Positions 50,602-61,300 of a stretch of DNA of 64,000 bases are shown here, piece after piece. Below the pieces are notes generated by a model. The model was given only the letters and a program-made list of their open reading frames with translations, had not been told where the DNA came from and searched no databases. Position numbers and translations under genes: made by a program. Source of the stretch: Symbiodinium sp. CCMP2592 (Eukaryota; Sar; Dinophyceae; Suessiales; Symbiodiniaceae); assembly GCA_905221615.1 (NCBI GenBank), contig CAJNDT010005913.1:2170001-2234000 (forward strand), read 5' to 3'. Positions within the stretch are counted from its first letter, which is position 1. Each line of letters opens with the position of its first letter.

Positions 50602-52377
50602 ATGTTGGTCTCACCTCGATCGATCGCTTTCGCATCTGCACTCTCAACTTTTACACTCGCTGCTCTTGCAGGGGGTCCAAAGCTTCACTTCGTGGAACGC
50701 ACAGTCGAAGCCGGACTCACTTCACAGAACGCCCTCTCGACTGCACAGCTGTACTCTCCGATGACCGCAGGCGGGGTCGCCGCGGACTTCAATAACGACG
50801 GATTCGACGACATCTTCCATCTCGGCTCGATGAACCCCAACTCGCTCTTCATCAATAACCAAGACGGCACCTTCACCAACCAAGCATCAGAGTGGGGAGT
50901 CGCAGGTCCTTACCACTCCTTCGGCGCCTCCACAGCTGACTTCAACAACGACGGCTACCTCGATCTCTTCGTCACCGCGTTCGGACCTGGTGATAGCGCT
51001 CCACAACCAGGAAAACTCAAACTCTACCGCAACAACGGACCTGACGAACACGGCAACTGGTCATTCACAGACATCGCCGAATCCGCAGGTGTCAACCACC
51101 TCACGCCGGGAACGAATCAAAAAGAAGGAACCGGATCCTCGTGGGGTGACTACGACCTCGACGGCGACCTCGACCTCTTCGTCACCGCATACAACTCCAT
51201 CCGCGCCGCCAATCGCTTGTTCCGCAACGACGGACCAGACGAAACCGACACCTGGCGCTTCACCGATGTCACCGCGGAAGCCGGAGTCGAAGAAATCGGA
51301 GTCTCCGGATTCCTCCCAGCGTTCTGCGACATGAACAATGACCGATACCCCGAACTCATCATCGTTGGTGATACCGGGACGACACGCTACTACACCAACA
51401 ACAGAGACGGCACCTTCACCAACGACACCAACCGTCTCGAGGATGTCCAAACTGCAAATGCGATGGGGATCGACATCGCCGATGTCAATCATGACGGCTT
51501 ACTCGATTTCTTCCTCTCTAACATCACTTTCGACTCAACCAACGGACCGGGAAACATCCTCCTGATCCAGCAACCCGACGGCTCATACAAAAACATGGCA
51601 CGAATCTCCGGATGCCATGACGGCCATTGGGGTTGGGGATCACTCATCAACGACTTCGATCACGACGGTGACAAAGACATCCTCGAAACAAACGGCTACT
51701 TCTTCGACTTCACCGCAGACCCCGTCACGCTCTATCTCAATGACGGCGACGGCACTTCATTCACCGAATCCGCACAAGCCTGCGGCATCAATGACATCGC
51801 GCAAGGAAGAGGACTCGTCAGACTCGATACCGAAAACGACGGCGACATCGACGCGATGATGTTCAACTGGAATCAGCAAAACGCATATTTCCAGAACAAC
51901 CTCATCACACCAAAGACCACCCAACCCGACACACACTGGGCGCGCATTAAACTCGACACCTACGCACGCGACTCACTCGCACCGCAAGGCATCGGCGCGA
52001 TGGTCACACTCAAAACCGCTACGAGAGAATACATCCTCCCAATGTTCGCGAATCCCTCGCACTGTGGCTCATCATCCGTCGAAACCCACATCGGACTCGC
52101 GAGCGAATCAATGATCGAATCCATCCAAGTCGCTTGGCCCGACGGCACATTCAACACCTACACCAACCTGCAATCTGATCAAATCTTCACCTTCCGCGCC
52201 CCCGCGTTTGCTGCCGACTACAACAACAACGACACCGTAGAGTTCGACGATGTCATGACTTTCATCAACGCACTCGCATCGCGCAACCTCAGCGCAGACC
52301 ACAACGGCGACTCACGAATCAACTTCTTCGACATCGTGGACTACCTCCACGACTATCGACAAGCTCTCATGCCATAA
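50602..52377 (+). CDS. Secreted FG-GAP/ASPIC-UnbV repeat protein with dockerin-like end
   Basis: A 591-residue exported protein. A signal peptide (LVSPRSIAFASALSTFTLAALAGG) is followed by five or more VCBS/FG-GAP blades (AADFNNDGFDDIFHLG, GDYDLDGDLDLFVT, NDFDHDGDKDILETNG) and the ASPIC/UnbV domain (SVETHIGLASESMIESIQVAWPDG). The final 60 residues carry EF-hand-like dockerin pairs (DYNNNDTVEFDDVMTFINAL and DHNGDSRINFFDIVDYLHDY). It lacks the terminal Gly-Cys of the other dockerin proteins in this window. The start at ATG 50602 is preferred over ATG 50557 and a far upstream start because it begins the signal peptide; GAGG lies nine bases upstream. A bidirectional terminator follows. Confidence 0.87.
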   Translation: MLVSPRSIAFASALSTFTLAALAGGPKLHFVERTVEAGLTSQNALSTAQLYSPMTAGGVAADFNNDGFDDIFHLGSMNPNSLFINNQDGTFTNQASEWGVAGPYHSFGASTADFNNDGYLDLFVTAFGPGDSAPQPGKLKLYRNNGPDEHGNWSFTDIAESAGVNHLTPGTNQKEGTGSSWGDYDLDGDLDLFVTAYNSIRAANRLFRNDGPDETDTWRFTDVTAEAGVEEIGVSGFLPAFCDMNNDRYPELIIVGDTGTTRYYTNNRDGTFTNDTNRLEDVQTANAMGIDIADVNHDGLLDFFLSNITFDSTNGPGNILLIQQPDGSYKNMARISGCHDGHWGWGSLINDFDHDGDKDILETNGYFFDFTADPVTLYLNDGDGTSFTESAQACGINDIAQGRGLVRLDTENDGDIDAMMFNWNQQNAYFQNNLITPKTTQPDTHWARIKLDTYARDSLAPQGIGAMVTLKTATREYILPMFANPSHCGSSSVETHIGLASESMIESIQVAWPDGTFNTYTNLQSDQIFTFRAPAFAADYNNNDTVEFDDVMTFINALASRNLSADHNGDSRINFFDIVDYLHDYRQALMP

Positions 52378-52418
52378 CAGGATGCTGTAACCCGCTTCAT
52401 CACCAAGCCACACGAGCC

Positions 52419-52461
52419 ATGAGCACTGGACCATTTCTGGATCCAGTGCTCATTGGTTTTT
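52419..52461. terminator. Bidirectional terminator between convergent exported-protein genes
   Basis: Twelve-base-pair stem (52419-52430 with 52442-52453), an 11-base loop and a T run on the plus strand. It lies between the 50602 gene stop and the convergent 52474 gene stop. Confidence 0.85.
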
Positions 52462-52473
52462 GAGCACCACAAA

Positions 52474-54456
52474 CTACTTGGTACCATCAGACCCAGGACA
52501 CCCCTCGCCATACAACTCGAGGAACTTACTCACATCGAAGAAGTTGAACGAGCCATCGTACACCAGGTCCGCATCACCAATCCCCTTGCTGTAGCGTTCA
52601 AGAAACGCCGACACATCAAGGAAGTTTAATGAACCGTAAGGCTCTGCATAATCCACAGCACTGCAAGGACTGTTCGGACCACGCGCCAAAGACGCACCGA
52701 CAGTGATCTGCAGATCCGCATTGTTAATCGCGCCAGCTTCATATACCAAAGGTCCAAACAAACCCTCCGGAGTGATTGGTGGTTCGATCGAGAGCGCTTC
52801 GACGATCATCTCGCCATCAGGACTGACCGGCGCGAACCCACCCATGTCCGCGATGTGATTGGAAAGCTCGTGCAGAGCCGAAAGCCCATCCTGCCCCGCC
52901 GCGACAGGAACCGCAAACGACACATCGATCCCACCCGGACCGTTTGAATCCGTCGCGCTAATCCGCAGCAGCGCGTCGCTATCCGCGACGCCGTTCACCT
53001 GCAGACTCATCCGGCGCTTCGCATCAGGGAACCAACCCTTCACAGGTTTCACGATGATGTTTGCCGTCCAATTGCTAAACGAGAAACAGATCCGATCCAC
53101 ATTCCAGCCACAGTCAATCACTTCCTGATTCACGAACATGCACACCTCACCAGTAATCCCTGGACGAGGTACATTGATCGGAGGCACAAACTTCGCGAAC
53201 CCCTTGAACACAGGAATCGCCGGAGGCATCTGACCAGGTTTATCAAGCATCACGCTCTCAAACGCATCCTTGATCATCTGCGCCTTCACATGCGGATCAC
53301 TGCTCGCAGCGCCTTTGACGCGCCCCTGCTTGACGACACTCATCGTGTTCCCGTTGCCGTCGCACATCTTCACTTCGATCTGCCAGTTCACAATATTCGG
53401 AACCTCTGCATCACACACCTCAACCCAGATCGTCCCGATCGGCACACCAGTCCCACGATACGGCGGACAACTCATCGGCTTCTCCGGCTCATCCGCCGGA
53501 TCAGGGAATCCCGGCCCATACATCGGGAACGGATCAAGCGGATCACCCGACCCAAGCTTGAGCGCATTGAGCACATCCCCCGGCGCCATTAGGATCCGAC
53601 GATCCGCTTCGTGCAACAGCGTGTTGTCCCCAAAAGCACCGGACATATAGATATCCCCGCCGTGATACGCCGAAGTCTGCGAGCGCAGCCGCACATCACT
53701 CCCCGGAACGCCCACACTCAAGCGACTCACCGAAAAATACAGCAGCGCCGAATCATTGATGTCATCAAAGATCGCATTCCCGTTCGCATCGTTCCGTCCG
53801 AACATCGCGAACGCGTCAACATCATCACTCGGAATCAAACCAAGATCACTCGCCGTCAGCGCCCGCTGCAGCGTCGCCGGCGATCCAACCACAACCGTCA
53901 GAATATCCGCGCCCGACCACCCATGAATCCCAAGCGTTGGTGAGCCCTGCTCAAGCGAGAAATAGATCCGCTGACCAATCATCGAAGAAGGATCAGTCAT
54001 CGCATCGATCGCCTCATCCGGAGACATCAACATCCCCATGTCCGACTCGTTGTACGCGAGCACATGACCAGTCGTACCAGATGGGAGCGCATAAATATCC
54101 GCACCGGTAAACGGGAAGTTCGCATTCATCGGCGTGCCCGCTTGTCCAACCGCTGGATTATCAGGAGAAAACAAGAACGGAAACTGAACGACACCTGAAG
54201 CCGTGATGTACACATCCCCTCGATCCAACGCATCGAGCGCATCACCCGCACTGAGTCCCAGCGCCCCGGCATTACTGACGAAGACATTTGTCCCCGATCC
54301 GCCGTTAAACACTCCGCCGTGATCCGGAGCCGCGTTCACCGCTGATCCAACATCACCCACCGAAAACAACTCGTGCGAAAAATCAACCTGCGCCATCGCG
54401 CCCATTGCACAACACGCCAAGAGCGAAGCCCCGGCTTGGATCCGAATCCGTTGCAT
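52474..54456 (-). CDS. Exported protein with GC-type dockerin-like C-terminus
   Basis: A 660-residue exported protein with a signal peptide (to about residue 24, AMGAMAQ). The first two-thirds are beta-rich and of unknown family (repeated DVYITASGVVQFPF, DILTVVVGSPATLQ and DIYMSGAFGDNTL blocks, perhaps propeller blades), followed by a 150-residue domain with PINVPRPGITGEVCMFV and DGEMIVEALSIE. The last 50 residues have two dockerin-like motifs (SLNFLDVSAFLERY and SFNFFDVSKFLELY) and GEGC followed by a short PGSDGTK tail. GGAGGG lies eight bases before ATG 54456. It is downstream of, and on the same strand as, rsgA. Confidence 0.86.
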   Translation of the reverse strand: MQRIRIQAGASLLACCAMGAMAQVDFSHELFSVGDVGSAVNAAPDHGGVFNGGSGTNVFVSNAGALGLSAGDALDALDRGDVYITASGVVQFPFLFSPDNPAVGQAGTPMNANFPFTGADIYALPSGTTGHVLAYNESDMGMLMSPDEAIDAMTDPSSMIGQRIYFSLEQGSPTLGIHGWSGADILTVVVGSPATLQRALTASDLGLIPSDDVDAFAMFGRNDANGNAIFDDINDSALLYFSVSRLSVGVPGSDVRLRSQTSAYHGGDIYMSGAFGDNTLLHEADRRILMAPGDVLNALKLGSGDPLDPFPMYGPGFPDPADEPEKPMSCPPYRGTGVPIGTIWVEVCDAEVPNIVNWQIEVKMCDGNGNTMSVVKQGRVKGAASSDPHVKAQMIKDAFESVMLDKPGQMPPAIPVFKGFAKFVPPINVPRPGITGEVCMFVNQEVIDCGWNVDRICFSFSNWTANIIVKPVKGWFPDAKRRMSLQVNGVADSDALLRISATDSNGPGGIDVSFAVPVAAGQDGLSALHELSNHIADMGGFAPVSPDGEMIVEALSIEPPITPEGLFGPLVYEAGAINNADLQITVGASLARGPNSPCSAVDYAEPYGSLNFLDVSAFLERYSKGIGDADLVYDGSFNFFDVSKFLELYGEGCPGSDGTK

Positions 54457-54601
54457 ACTGATACCCTCCAGACACGCGTGCCCGGACCGGGATTGATCCG
54501 AGAACAACTCGGTCTACACATACGGTATCAGAACCACACAATCATGCAAGTGCTTTTCAACACGGATCTCTGGAGCATACAAACGGACTATAAACAGATG
54601 C

Positions 54602-55879
54602 CTATTCATCCTCGATCGCAGGACGGATCCGTTCACTCACATCTTTCGGCTTTCCACCCGTCTTGAGTTCTTCAAGCAGCCGCAGATATGTCTCGTAGCG
54701 CACCGCTGAAATCTCCCCCGCATTGACCGCCGCCTCGACCGCACAGCCCGGCTCATGATCGTGCGAGCAATCATTGAACTTGCAGTCGTGCGTGTACTCC
54801 AAAAACTCAGGGAACATCCACCGCAGCTCTTCCGGAGAAATATCCGCAAGCCCAAAGAACCGAACCCCAGGTGTATCAATCACGCGGATCTGCTCGCCGC
54901 CCGCGCCATCAATAAAGTGCATCGAGCTCGCCGTCGTTGTATGCCGACCCCGCTGATCCCGCTCGCGCACACGACCCGTCTCCAGCCCAAGCGCCGGATC
55001 GAGTGCATTGGCAAGCGAACTCTTCCCAACCCCAGAGTGCCCCACAAACGCGCACGTCTTCCCAGACAACAACTCCCGCAGCTCATCGACGCGCGACGAT
55101 GAATCATCACCCGGAACCGCCGCACACACCGCGATCGGAATCCCCGCTTCCCGATACGGCTCCAGCTTGCTCAGCTCCGACTCCCGATTGGAATCATCAA
55201 GCAGGTCCACCTTGTTGACCGCGATAACCGCCTCGCACCCACCCGCCTCGATCGCTACTAGGTACCGATCAATCAGCCGCGGATGAAGCGGAGGCGATAC
55301 AACAGAAACCACCACGACGATCACATCGACATTCGCCGCGACGACCCGCTCCTGACGTACATCGTGCGCATCTGGACGCGCCAGCTTGCTCGTCCGCTCC
55401 ATCACGCTCACGACCTCGAACAACTCTTCATCGTCGTCCTTCGCGTCGAGCTTGGTAAACACCACGCGATCCCCCACCGCGATCCCCGACTGCTGCCGCG
55501 CCGCCAGCTCCGCGCTGAGTCGACAAAACACCGCCTTCTCAGCATCGTCCTCCCCGCTCGGCAGCACCGTCGCGCGCCGCCTCGTCAACTCAATAACCAA
55601 ACCCTCTTGCAGATCCGCCGCATCGGGAGACTGCTCACGCACGCGCTTCGCGTGCCCGTACTCCTTCTCCACGATCCGGAGCACCCAATCAATCAACGGA
55701 TCCGCGCGACGCTTCCCCCCGATCCGCTCACCATCGAGCGTCTCGCGCGCCTTGGACCGCCGCCGCTTCTGCGCCGCCGACCGCTGCTCACGCGCAAGGT
55801 CATACACACGATCCCGATCCGCCTTGGAAAGCGACTCCAGAATCCCCTCAAGTTTGCTTCGTTGGTGCTTGTTCAACAC
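54602..55879 (-). CDS. rsgA: Ribosome small-subunit GTPase RsgA
   Basis: A circularly permuted GTPase that helps 30S subunit maturation. The 425-residue protein has the OB fold, the G4-like VNKVDLLDD placed before the P-loop FVGHSGVGKSSLANAL, VIDTPGVRFFG, and the C-terminal zinc site CKFNDCSHDHEPGC. An extra Lys/Arg-rich N-terminal region of about 90 residues (RSAAQKRRRSKARETLDGERIGGKRR) precedes the usual start. The start codon GTG at 55879 is the only one in the open frame. It lies 30 bases downstream of the prepilin-like gene on the same strand. Confidence 0.94.
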   Translation of the reverse strand: MLNKHQRSKLEGILESLSKADRDRVYDLAREQRSAAQKRRRSKARETLDGERIGGKRRADPLIDWVLRIVEKEYGHAKRVREQSPDAADLQEGLVIELTRRRATVLPSGEDDAEKAVFCRLSAELAARQQSGIAVGDRVVFTKLDAKDDDEELFEVVSVMERTSKLARPDAHDVRQERVVAANVDVIVVVVSVVSPPLHPRLIDRYLVAIEAGGCEAVIAVNKVDLLDDSNRESELSKLEPYREAGIPIAVCAAVPGDDSSSRVDELRELLSGKTCAFVGHSGVGKSSLANALDPALGLETGRVRERDQRGRHTTTASSMHFIDGAGGEQIRVIDTPGVRFFGLADISPEELRWMFPEFLEYTHDCKFNDCSHDHEPGCAVEAAVNAGEISAVRYETYLRLLEELKTGGKPKDVSERIRPAIEDE

Positions 55880-55908
55880 CCAATGGTATCAACCAAAGCG
55901 AGCCGGGC

Positions 55909-56973
55909 TCAATGAATCACACCACCCGGCAGATTCTTCTGAACCCAAGCCGCGGCCTCAGGTGTCGCCCCGTTCCCCTGCCAAACACTCCCGCTCGGAT
56001 ACCAAGGCGTTGGATCGGTCCAAGACTGTTCTCGACTCATGTACTGAAGGGATCCATCGAACATCGTGACATAGAACCCCTCTCCACCGTTTTTGCGATA
56101 TGAAAGTTCAAGGTTCATCTGGCTCGGAGCTTGCCAAGAGCTCCGGCCGTAAGCGGTAGAATGCTCGAAGCTCGGCCCAGGATCAGAATCCAACACTGTC
56201 AACGGAAGCAGATCAATACTGAAATCCAACCCAGCACCATCCGTATAGTGACGGGTGCCGTCAGCGAACATCACTTTGTTTGACAACTGAGTTCCCACAT
56301 TTGAAATGTTCGGCACATACCCTTCCGGACTCAGAGCCACATCACTCGGATTTTGGACCGCGAACTGCTCGATATAACCAAGATCCTGATCGCGATCGAT
56401 CACCACATTCCTGCGAGTATGCTCACTTGAAAAATGGGTAAAGCTGTTGATCTGCAAAAAGCTTCTCTGGCGAAACCCTGAAGTCTGAAACAGTGTTACA
56501 AACTGATCTAAATCCGCAGGGAATGATTCGATGTATAGGTTATCAACCATACGATCAGTGGTTGGATCGGCCACCACTTCAAAGCGTTGCTGAGTCCTCT
56601 CTGCCCTATTCGGAGAGAATCCGTACGCATCGCCAACCAATGGAGAGATCCAATCGCCTTGAGTGGTGGGATTTCCACCAGCAGTGTCAAACTCAAGTGT
56701 CTCCAAACCCTTATTCCCAAACGCTGGGATCAATGTCCTATTCCACTCCGCCCCAGAAGTGTTCGGTCCAGTAAACGCACCATTGTGGTCTCCCATATAC
56801 ACAAACTGTCTGCGTGCAAGATCATGGTGCACCCACTGCGACTTGGTATCCAGATTCGCCTTCTGGACCTGACTCCCGATCGGAGCGAGCACCGCCCCGA
56901 CTGATCCAGTGATCAAAACTACCGCCGACAACTCCACTACCGTGAAGCCCTTCCGATGAATACTCTGCGCCAT
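55909..56973 (-). CDS. Prepilin-like protein (DUF1559-type or related)
   Basis: A 354-residue type II pseudopilin-like protein. The leader SIHRKG is followed by FTVVELSAVVLITGSVGAVLAPI, with Gly at -1 and Glu at +5. The large head is beta-rich, with repeated aromatic and Gly-Asn blocks (MFADGTRHYTDGAGLDF, YVTMFDGSLQYMSREQSW). It resembles the planctomycete DUF1559 pseudopilins in layout, but this was not confirmed. ATG 56973 is favoured over the ATG 18 bases upstream because of GGGGATT before it. Codon use is less GC-biased than in kbl. It lies 30 bases upstream of rsgA. Confidence 0.82.
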   Translation of the reverse strand: MAQSIHRKGFTVVELSAVVLITGSVGAVLAPIGSQVQKANLDTKSQWVHHDLARRQFVYMGDHNGAFTGPNTSGAEWNRTLIPAFGNKGLETLEFDTAGGNPTTQGDWISPLVGDAYGFSPNRAERTQQRFEVVADPTTDRMVDNLYIESFPADLDQFVTLFQTSGFRQRSFLQINSFTHFSSEHTRRNVVIDRDQDLGYIEQFAVQNPSDVALSPEGYVPNISNVGTQLSNKVMFADGTRHYTDGAGLDFSIDLLPLTVLDSDPGPSFEHSTAYGRSSWQAPSQMNLELSYRKNGGEGFYVTMFDGSLQYMSREQSWTDPTPWYPSGSVWQGNGATPEAAAWVQKNLPGGVIH

Positions 56974-57061
56974 AACAAATCCCCTAATCAATACAAACTC
57001 ATCACTTTATACGAGCAAGTGTCCCCTAAGATCCAATAAATTCTGTGAGAGGAACCAACAT

Positions 57062-58300
57062 ATGACCACATCCACGACCACACCCTTCGCCGTCCGCACC
57101 AAAGAAACCCTCGACATGCTCGCCTCGACCGGCCAGATGAAAGTCCTCCAAACCCTCGACTCCCCGATGGACGCCCTCGTCACCATGATCGACGACGACG
57201 GCTCAAAGCACGATCGCATCTGCATGTGCTCCAACAACTACCTCGGGCTCGCGAACCACCCCGATGTCGTCGCCTCAGGCATCGAAGCATTGAAAACCTA
57301 CGGCGCCGGCACCGCGTCCGTCCGCTTCATCTGCGGCACCTTCTCCCCGCACCACACGCTCGAACAAACCATCGCAGAGTACATGGGCACCGAATCTTCC
57401 TACACCTTCGTCTCCTGCTGGAACGCGACCGAAGCGCTCTTCCCCACCTGCTGCGAAGCCGGAGACATCATCATCTCCGACGAACTCAACCACGCGTGCA
57501 TCATCGACTCCATGCGCCTCACCCCAGTCATCAAGAAAGGCGTCAAGAAAGCCGTCTACAAACACTCCGACATGGACTCCTGCCGAGAAGTCCTCAAACG
57601 CGCCAAGAACGACCCCGATGTCACCGGCCAGATCTGGCTCATCACCGACGGCGTCTTCTCCATGGAAGGCGACATCGCCAACCTCCCCGCTCTACGAAAA
57701 CTCTGCGACGAGTATGGCGCGTACCTCTGCGTCGACGACTCCCACGGCCACGGCGTCATGGGCAAAACCGGACGAGGTACGCACGAACACTACAACATGA
57801 TCGACGAAAACGGCAAATCCCAAATCGACATCTTCACCGGCACGCTCGGCAAAGCACTCGGAGGCGGCGCCGGAGGTTTCATCGCCGGATCCAAAGACCT
57901 CATCGACCTCATCATCCAGCGAGGCCGACCAACACTCTTTTCTAACGCCCTCCCAGTCACCGTCGCCGCCAGCGCCAACACCGCGATCCGCACGCTCATG
58001 AACGAGCCCCAGCGCGTCGAGCACCTCCGCGAGGTCACGCAGTACTGCCGCGAGCAGATCAAAGCGAAGACCAAGTTCGAGGTCCTCGAATCCCCCACCG
58101 CGATCTGCCCCATCATCGTGGGGGAAACCGCGACCGCGATCGCGATGTCCAAAAAACTCCTCGACCACAACATCTTCGTCATCGGCTTCGGCTACCCCGT
58201 CGTCCCCGAAGGCGAAGCAAGACTCCGAATCCAAATGTCCGCCGCACATACGAAGGAACATGTGGACCAGCTTATCTTGGCGTTGAACGCGATCGTATAA
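57062..58300 (+). CDS. kbl: Glycine C-acetyltransferase (2-amino-3-ketobutyrate CoA ligase)
   Basis: A PLP enzyme of the alpha-oxoamine synthase family. It joins glycine and acetyl-CoA to 2-amino-3-ketobutyrate, or the reverse in threonine breakdown. The 412-residue protein has SNNYLGL, the SVRFICGTFSPHHTLE segment, SDELNHACIIDSMRL, ITDGVFSMEGDIA, VDDSHGHGVMGKTGRG and the cofactor lysine in GTLGKALGG (near 263). These features favour Kbl over BioF or HemA. No tdh is next to it. The start ATG 57062 has AGAGG about eight bases upstream. It is followed by a strong symmetrical terminator. Confidence 0.92.
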   Translation: MTTSTTTPFAVRTKETLDMLASTGQMKVLQTLDSPMDALVTMIDDDGSKHDRICMCSNNYLGLANHPDVVASGIEALKTYGAGTASVRFICGTFSPHHTLEQTIAEYMGTESSYTFVSCWNATEALFPTCCEAGDIIISDELNHACIIDSMRLTPVIKKGVKKAVYKHSDMDSCREVLKRAKNDPDVTGQIWLITDGVFSMEGDIANLPALRKLCDEYGAYLCVDDSHGHGVMGKTGRGTHEHYNMIDENGKSQIDIFTGTLGKALGGGAGGFIAGSKDLIDLIIQRGRPTLFSNALPVTVAASANTAIRTLMNEPQRVEHLREVTQYCREQIKAKTKFEVLESPTAICPIIVGETATAIAMSKKLLDHNIFVIGFGYPVVPEGEARLRIQMSAAHTKEHVDQLILALNAIV

Positions 58301-58301
58301 C

Positions 58302-58331
58302 AAACAGCCGCGTGTTCCCACGCGGCTGTTT
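58302..58331. terminator. Bidirectional rho-independent terminator
   Basis: Thirteen-base-pair perfect stem (58302-58314 / 58319-58331) with a TTCC loop, T-rich on the plus strand and with an A tract on the other side. It lies between kbl and the convergent 58360 gene. Confidence 0.88.
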
Positions 58332-58359
58332 AAATATAAGCTCTAGATTGAATGATCAA

Positions 58360-61300
58360 TCAAGGACAGCCGCCGGAAATAAACGACTCAAGCACCGCAT
58401 AGTCAGGACCGGTCATGGACGGGTCAGCAACCCCATCATGATTCAGATCTTTAGGGTCGCTCATGAACATAGCTAGATCTAGACAATCCAAACTTTCGGA
58501 CATATCAAAGTCACATTGCTGCATGATGTTTCCGCCATAGATGATAAACACCGCACCCACACTTCTCGCAGGGGACTGGTCATTGTCATAATTGAATGGC
58601 ATGGTCGCGCCCTCGCTACACACGACTAGATCAGGATAGCCATCACCGTCAAGGTCTTGTCCACCAGACACCCACACGCCAGCCCGTGGCTTGTCGCCGG
58701 GACCTGGCTCTGCAAAGTGCGGTAAATCTGACCATGCAGAATCACCATAAAGTTTCGCACCCATGATTGAATCGCCGATATCGCGAGCGCTCAACTCACC
58801 GCTGAGATTGACACGATCATCCCCGTAGATCACATACGCGGCACCAACGGTCTTCCGAAGATTCGAGTTGTTGTCCATATAATCCGCTTCATTGGCACCT
58901 ATGACAAAATCAGCATGCCCATCCGCGTTCAGGTCACCCGCGCAGAAGACATGCCAACCGAAGTTGTCGCCCTTGAGTTCACCCCTGATTTTTGCCGCTT
59001 GTATGTTTCCTGTGACCGATGTATTGGCCACCAATAGATCGTCAACTTCAACTAAGTACTCAGTATCAAGATTTGGACCATACTCTGGGAAAGTTAGGCA
59101 CGGACCAGATTTGATATCACAAGGGTGTGAAGGATCAAAGCCGTAAATAAGGTAGACACGACCGTGTGTATCGTGCCCAAGATTGATCAAATTATCGCGC
59201 TCCTGCACATCATTGTCGTTGTTGTCCCCAATAAAAAAGTCCGGTGCGCCCACAAGAATATCTGTCTTACCGTCACCATCGACATCACCGGCGGCCATTA
59301 CCGTCCAACCAAACTCTGCACCGACTTGAAAATCGTCAACTATATCAGGCTGAGTCTTCGTATCACCAGGCAACATAAATGAAGAGTCCCAGTCATCCGT
59401 GGCATTCGGGTCATACGCCTGATTCTCATTGTAATCCAGCGGCGTATTGACAGATCCACGAATCTTCAGTGCACGAGGTCGTGTTCTTGTTATTCTACAA
59501 TTCTCTGTTTCTGAATCGACAGCATCAACGAATGTCTGTCTCCAGATCGGTTTGTTGACCGCTGATGAAAGAGAGCCCGTGAAAGATTCGCCGTTGGTAT
59601 TCATGCTGGTGAAATACTCACCGACAGGAGGATTTGTCTTTGATCCGAAGACAACATAAGCCGCTCCAACATTGCTCCGATTGACATCGCCGTTCGGCGC
59701 ATCCTCGTGAGGCGTTCCGATGATGACATCTGAACATCCATTGCCATCAAAGTCACCGCCGAAACCACAATACCCAAGGTAGGTATAGTTGCCGCTCCCA
59801 TAAATGACCGCACCGTCTTCCGGAAGATTGTTCGCGATCAAGTCATTGGGCAGTTCATATACATCTTGTGTCCACTCTGATCGAGGTGCTCCATAGATGA
59901 TGTAGCACGCACCAATCCCATTCGCGCGCCCAGCAGGATCGTTGGCAATTCCTGTTGAGACATTCATGTACGCCGCATCCGTTGTATTCGGATCGCCTGG
60001 GTTGTAGTTCGGGTGATCACCGGAATCGAACGACTGCGCACCGATCAGAATATCAGCGTGAAAATCACCGTTCACATCCATGACCGGTACAACAGTACTT
60101 TCTGGGTATGTGCCACACTCAGCAGTCGTGGGCAGTGAACCATTTCGGACATCCTGACCGACCTTGTCGTGCCAGGTCGCACCGATAAACTTCACACCCG
60201 CAGGCACATCGTTGGTTCCGTCCTTACCAGTCAGTGTGATATCATCGAGATCATACACGCCGGTAATTCGACCGCTGATTGGTTGGTCGCCTAACGGGTC
60301 GTATCGTGAACCAAACAACATGATCGCCCCACCAAACTGGCTGGAACCGAGAAGGACATCAAGATTACTCGTATTGCCATCGTGTTCGACAGCCTTCCCG
60401 TCTACATTCATCTGGGGCGCTCCAATGATGAGCTCATCACCGGGATAGCCGTCCACATCACCGAGAAATGAGACCGAGTACCCGAGTAAGTCTCCAGTGA
60501 TGCTGTCATCGATCACATCATTCCAAGGACCTGTCACATAATTGAGCCCAATGGAAAACCCATCGACTGTCGATTGCCCCCCATGGGTCCAACTCGCAGT
60601 TGTAGACCCAGCACTCAAGACTTTGTAATCATCGTCATTATCCACAAAGTAAGGATCGGTCCCAGTTGGTTTCGCGGATCTGATGCCGTTTCTGCCGTAA
60701 ATAACCAATGCAGGAATTCTGTCACGTGGATTCTCAAGTTCACTCTCTTCAGTGGCATCTCCAACAATGCCATTTTCATCACTATCTTTCAGATAACGCA
60801 AAACGCCTTGCAAGTCAAAAGCGTTAAAGTAAGTTGGGTCGTTACTCATCCCATTCCACAAATCTGAACCTGTAGATCTGTATGACAGGAATTTTTCCCA
60901 GTTCTCCGAGGGGCCATAAATCACACACACCACGCCCGCGCCCCAACGCGGAACATCAAGCGCTCCATCCGAAGGAGTAGGATAGTAAGGGGAGGTTGCT
61001 GCCCAACCAGGTTGTTCTTTCCAGTTTGGGCTATATTCGCCGCAGATCACAAGATCCATGTAACCATCACCGTCGAAGTCTCCCATCGCTGCGGAATGAC
61101 CAAAATTTTGTTCTGTAGTCTTTTTGAGTCTTTCTGCTGCATTCTCATCTCCATTAAACGGCTTCAGAATGCCCCCCATAAATGTATCAAAGTACGCCGG
61201 GTCCACCCGCGCATCTAAAATACCAACCCCATTGAGCGGATGTTCCGGCGTAGGAGTCCCATTCAAATGCCCAATCTCCTGCGGATCAGGTGCCGCACAT

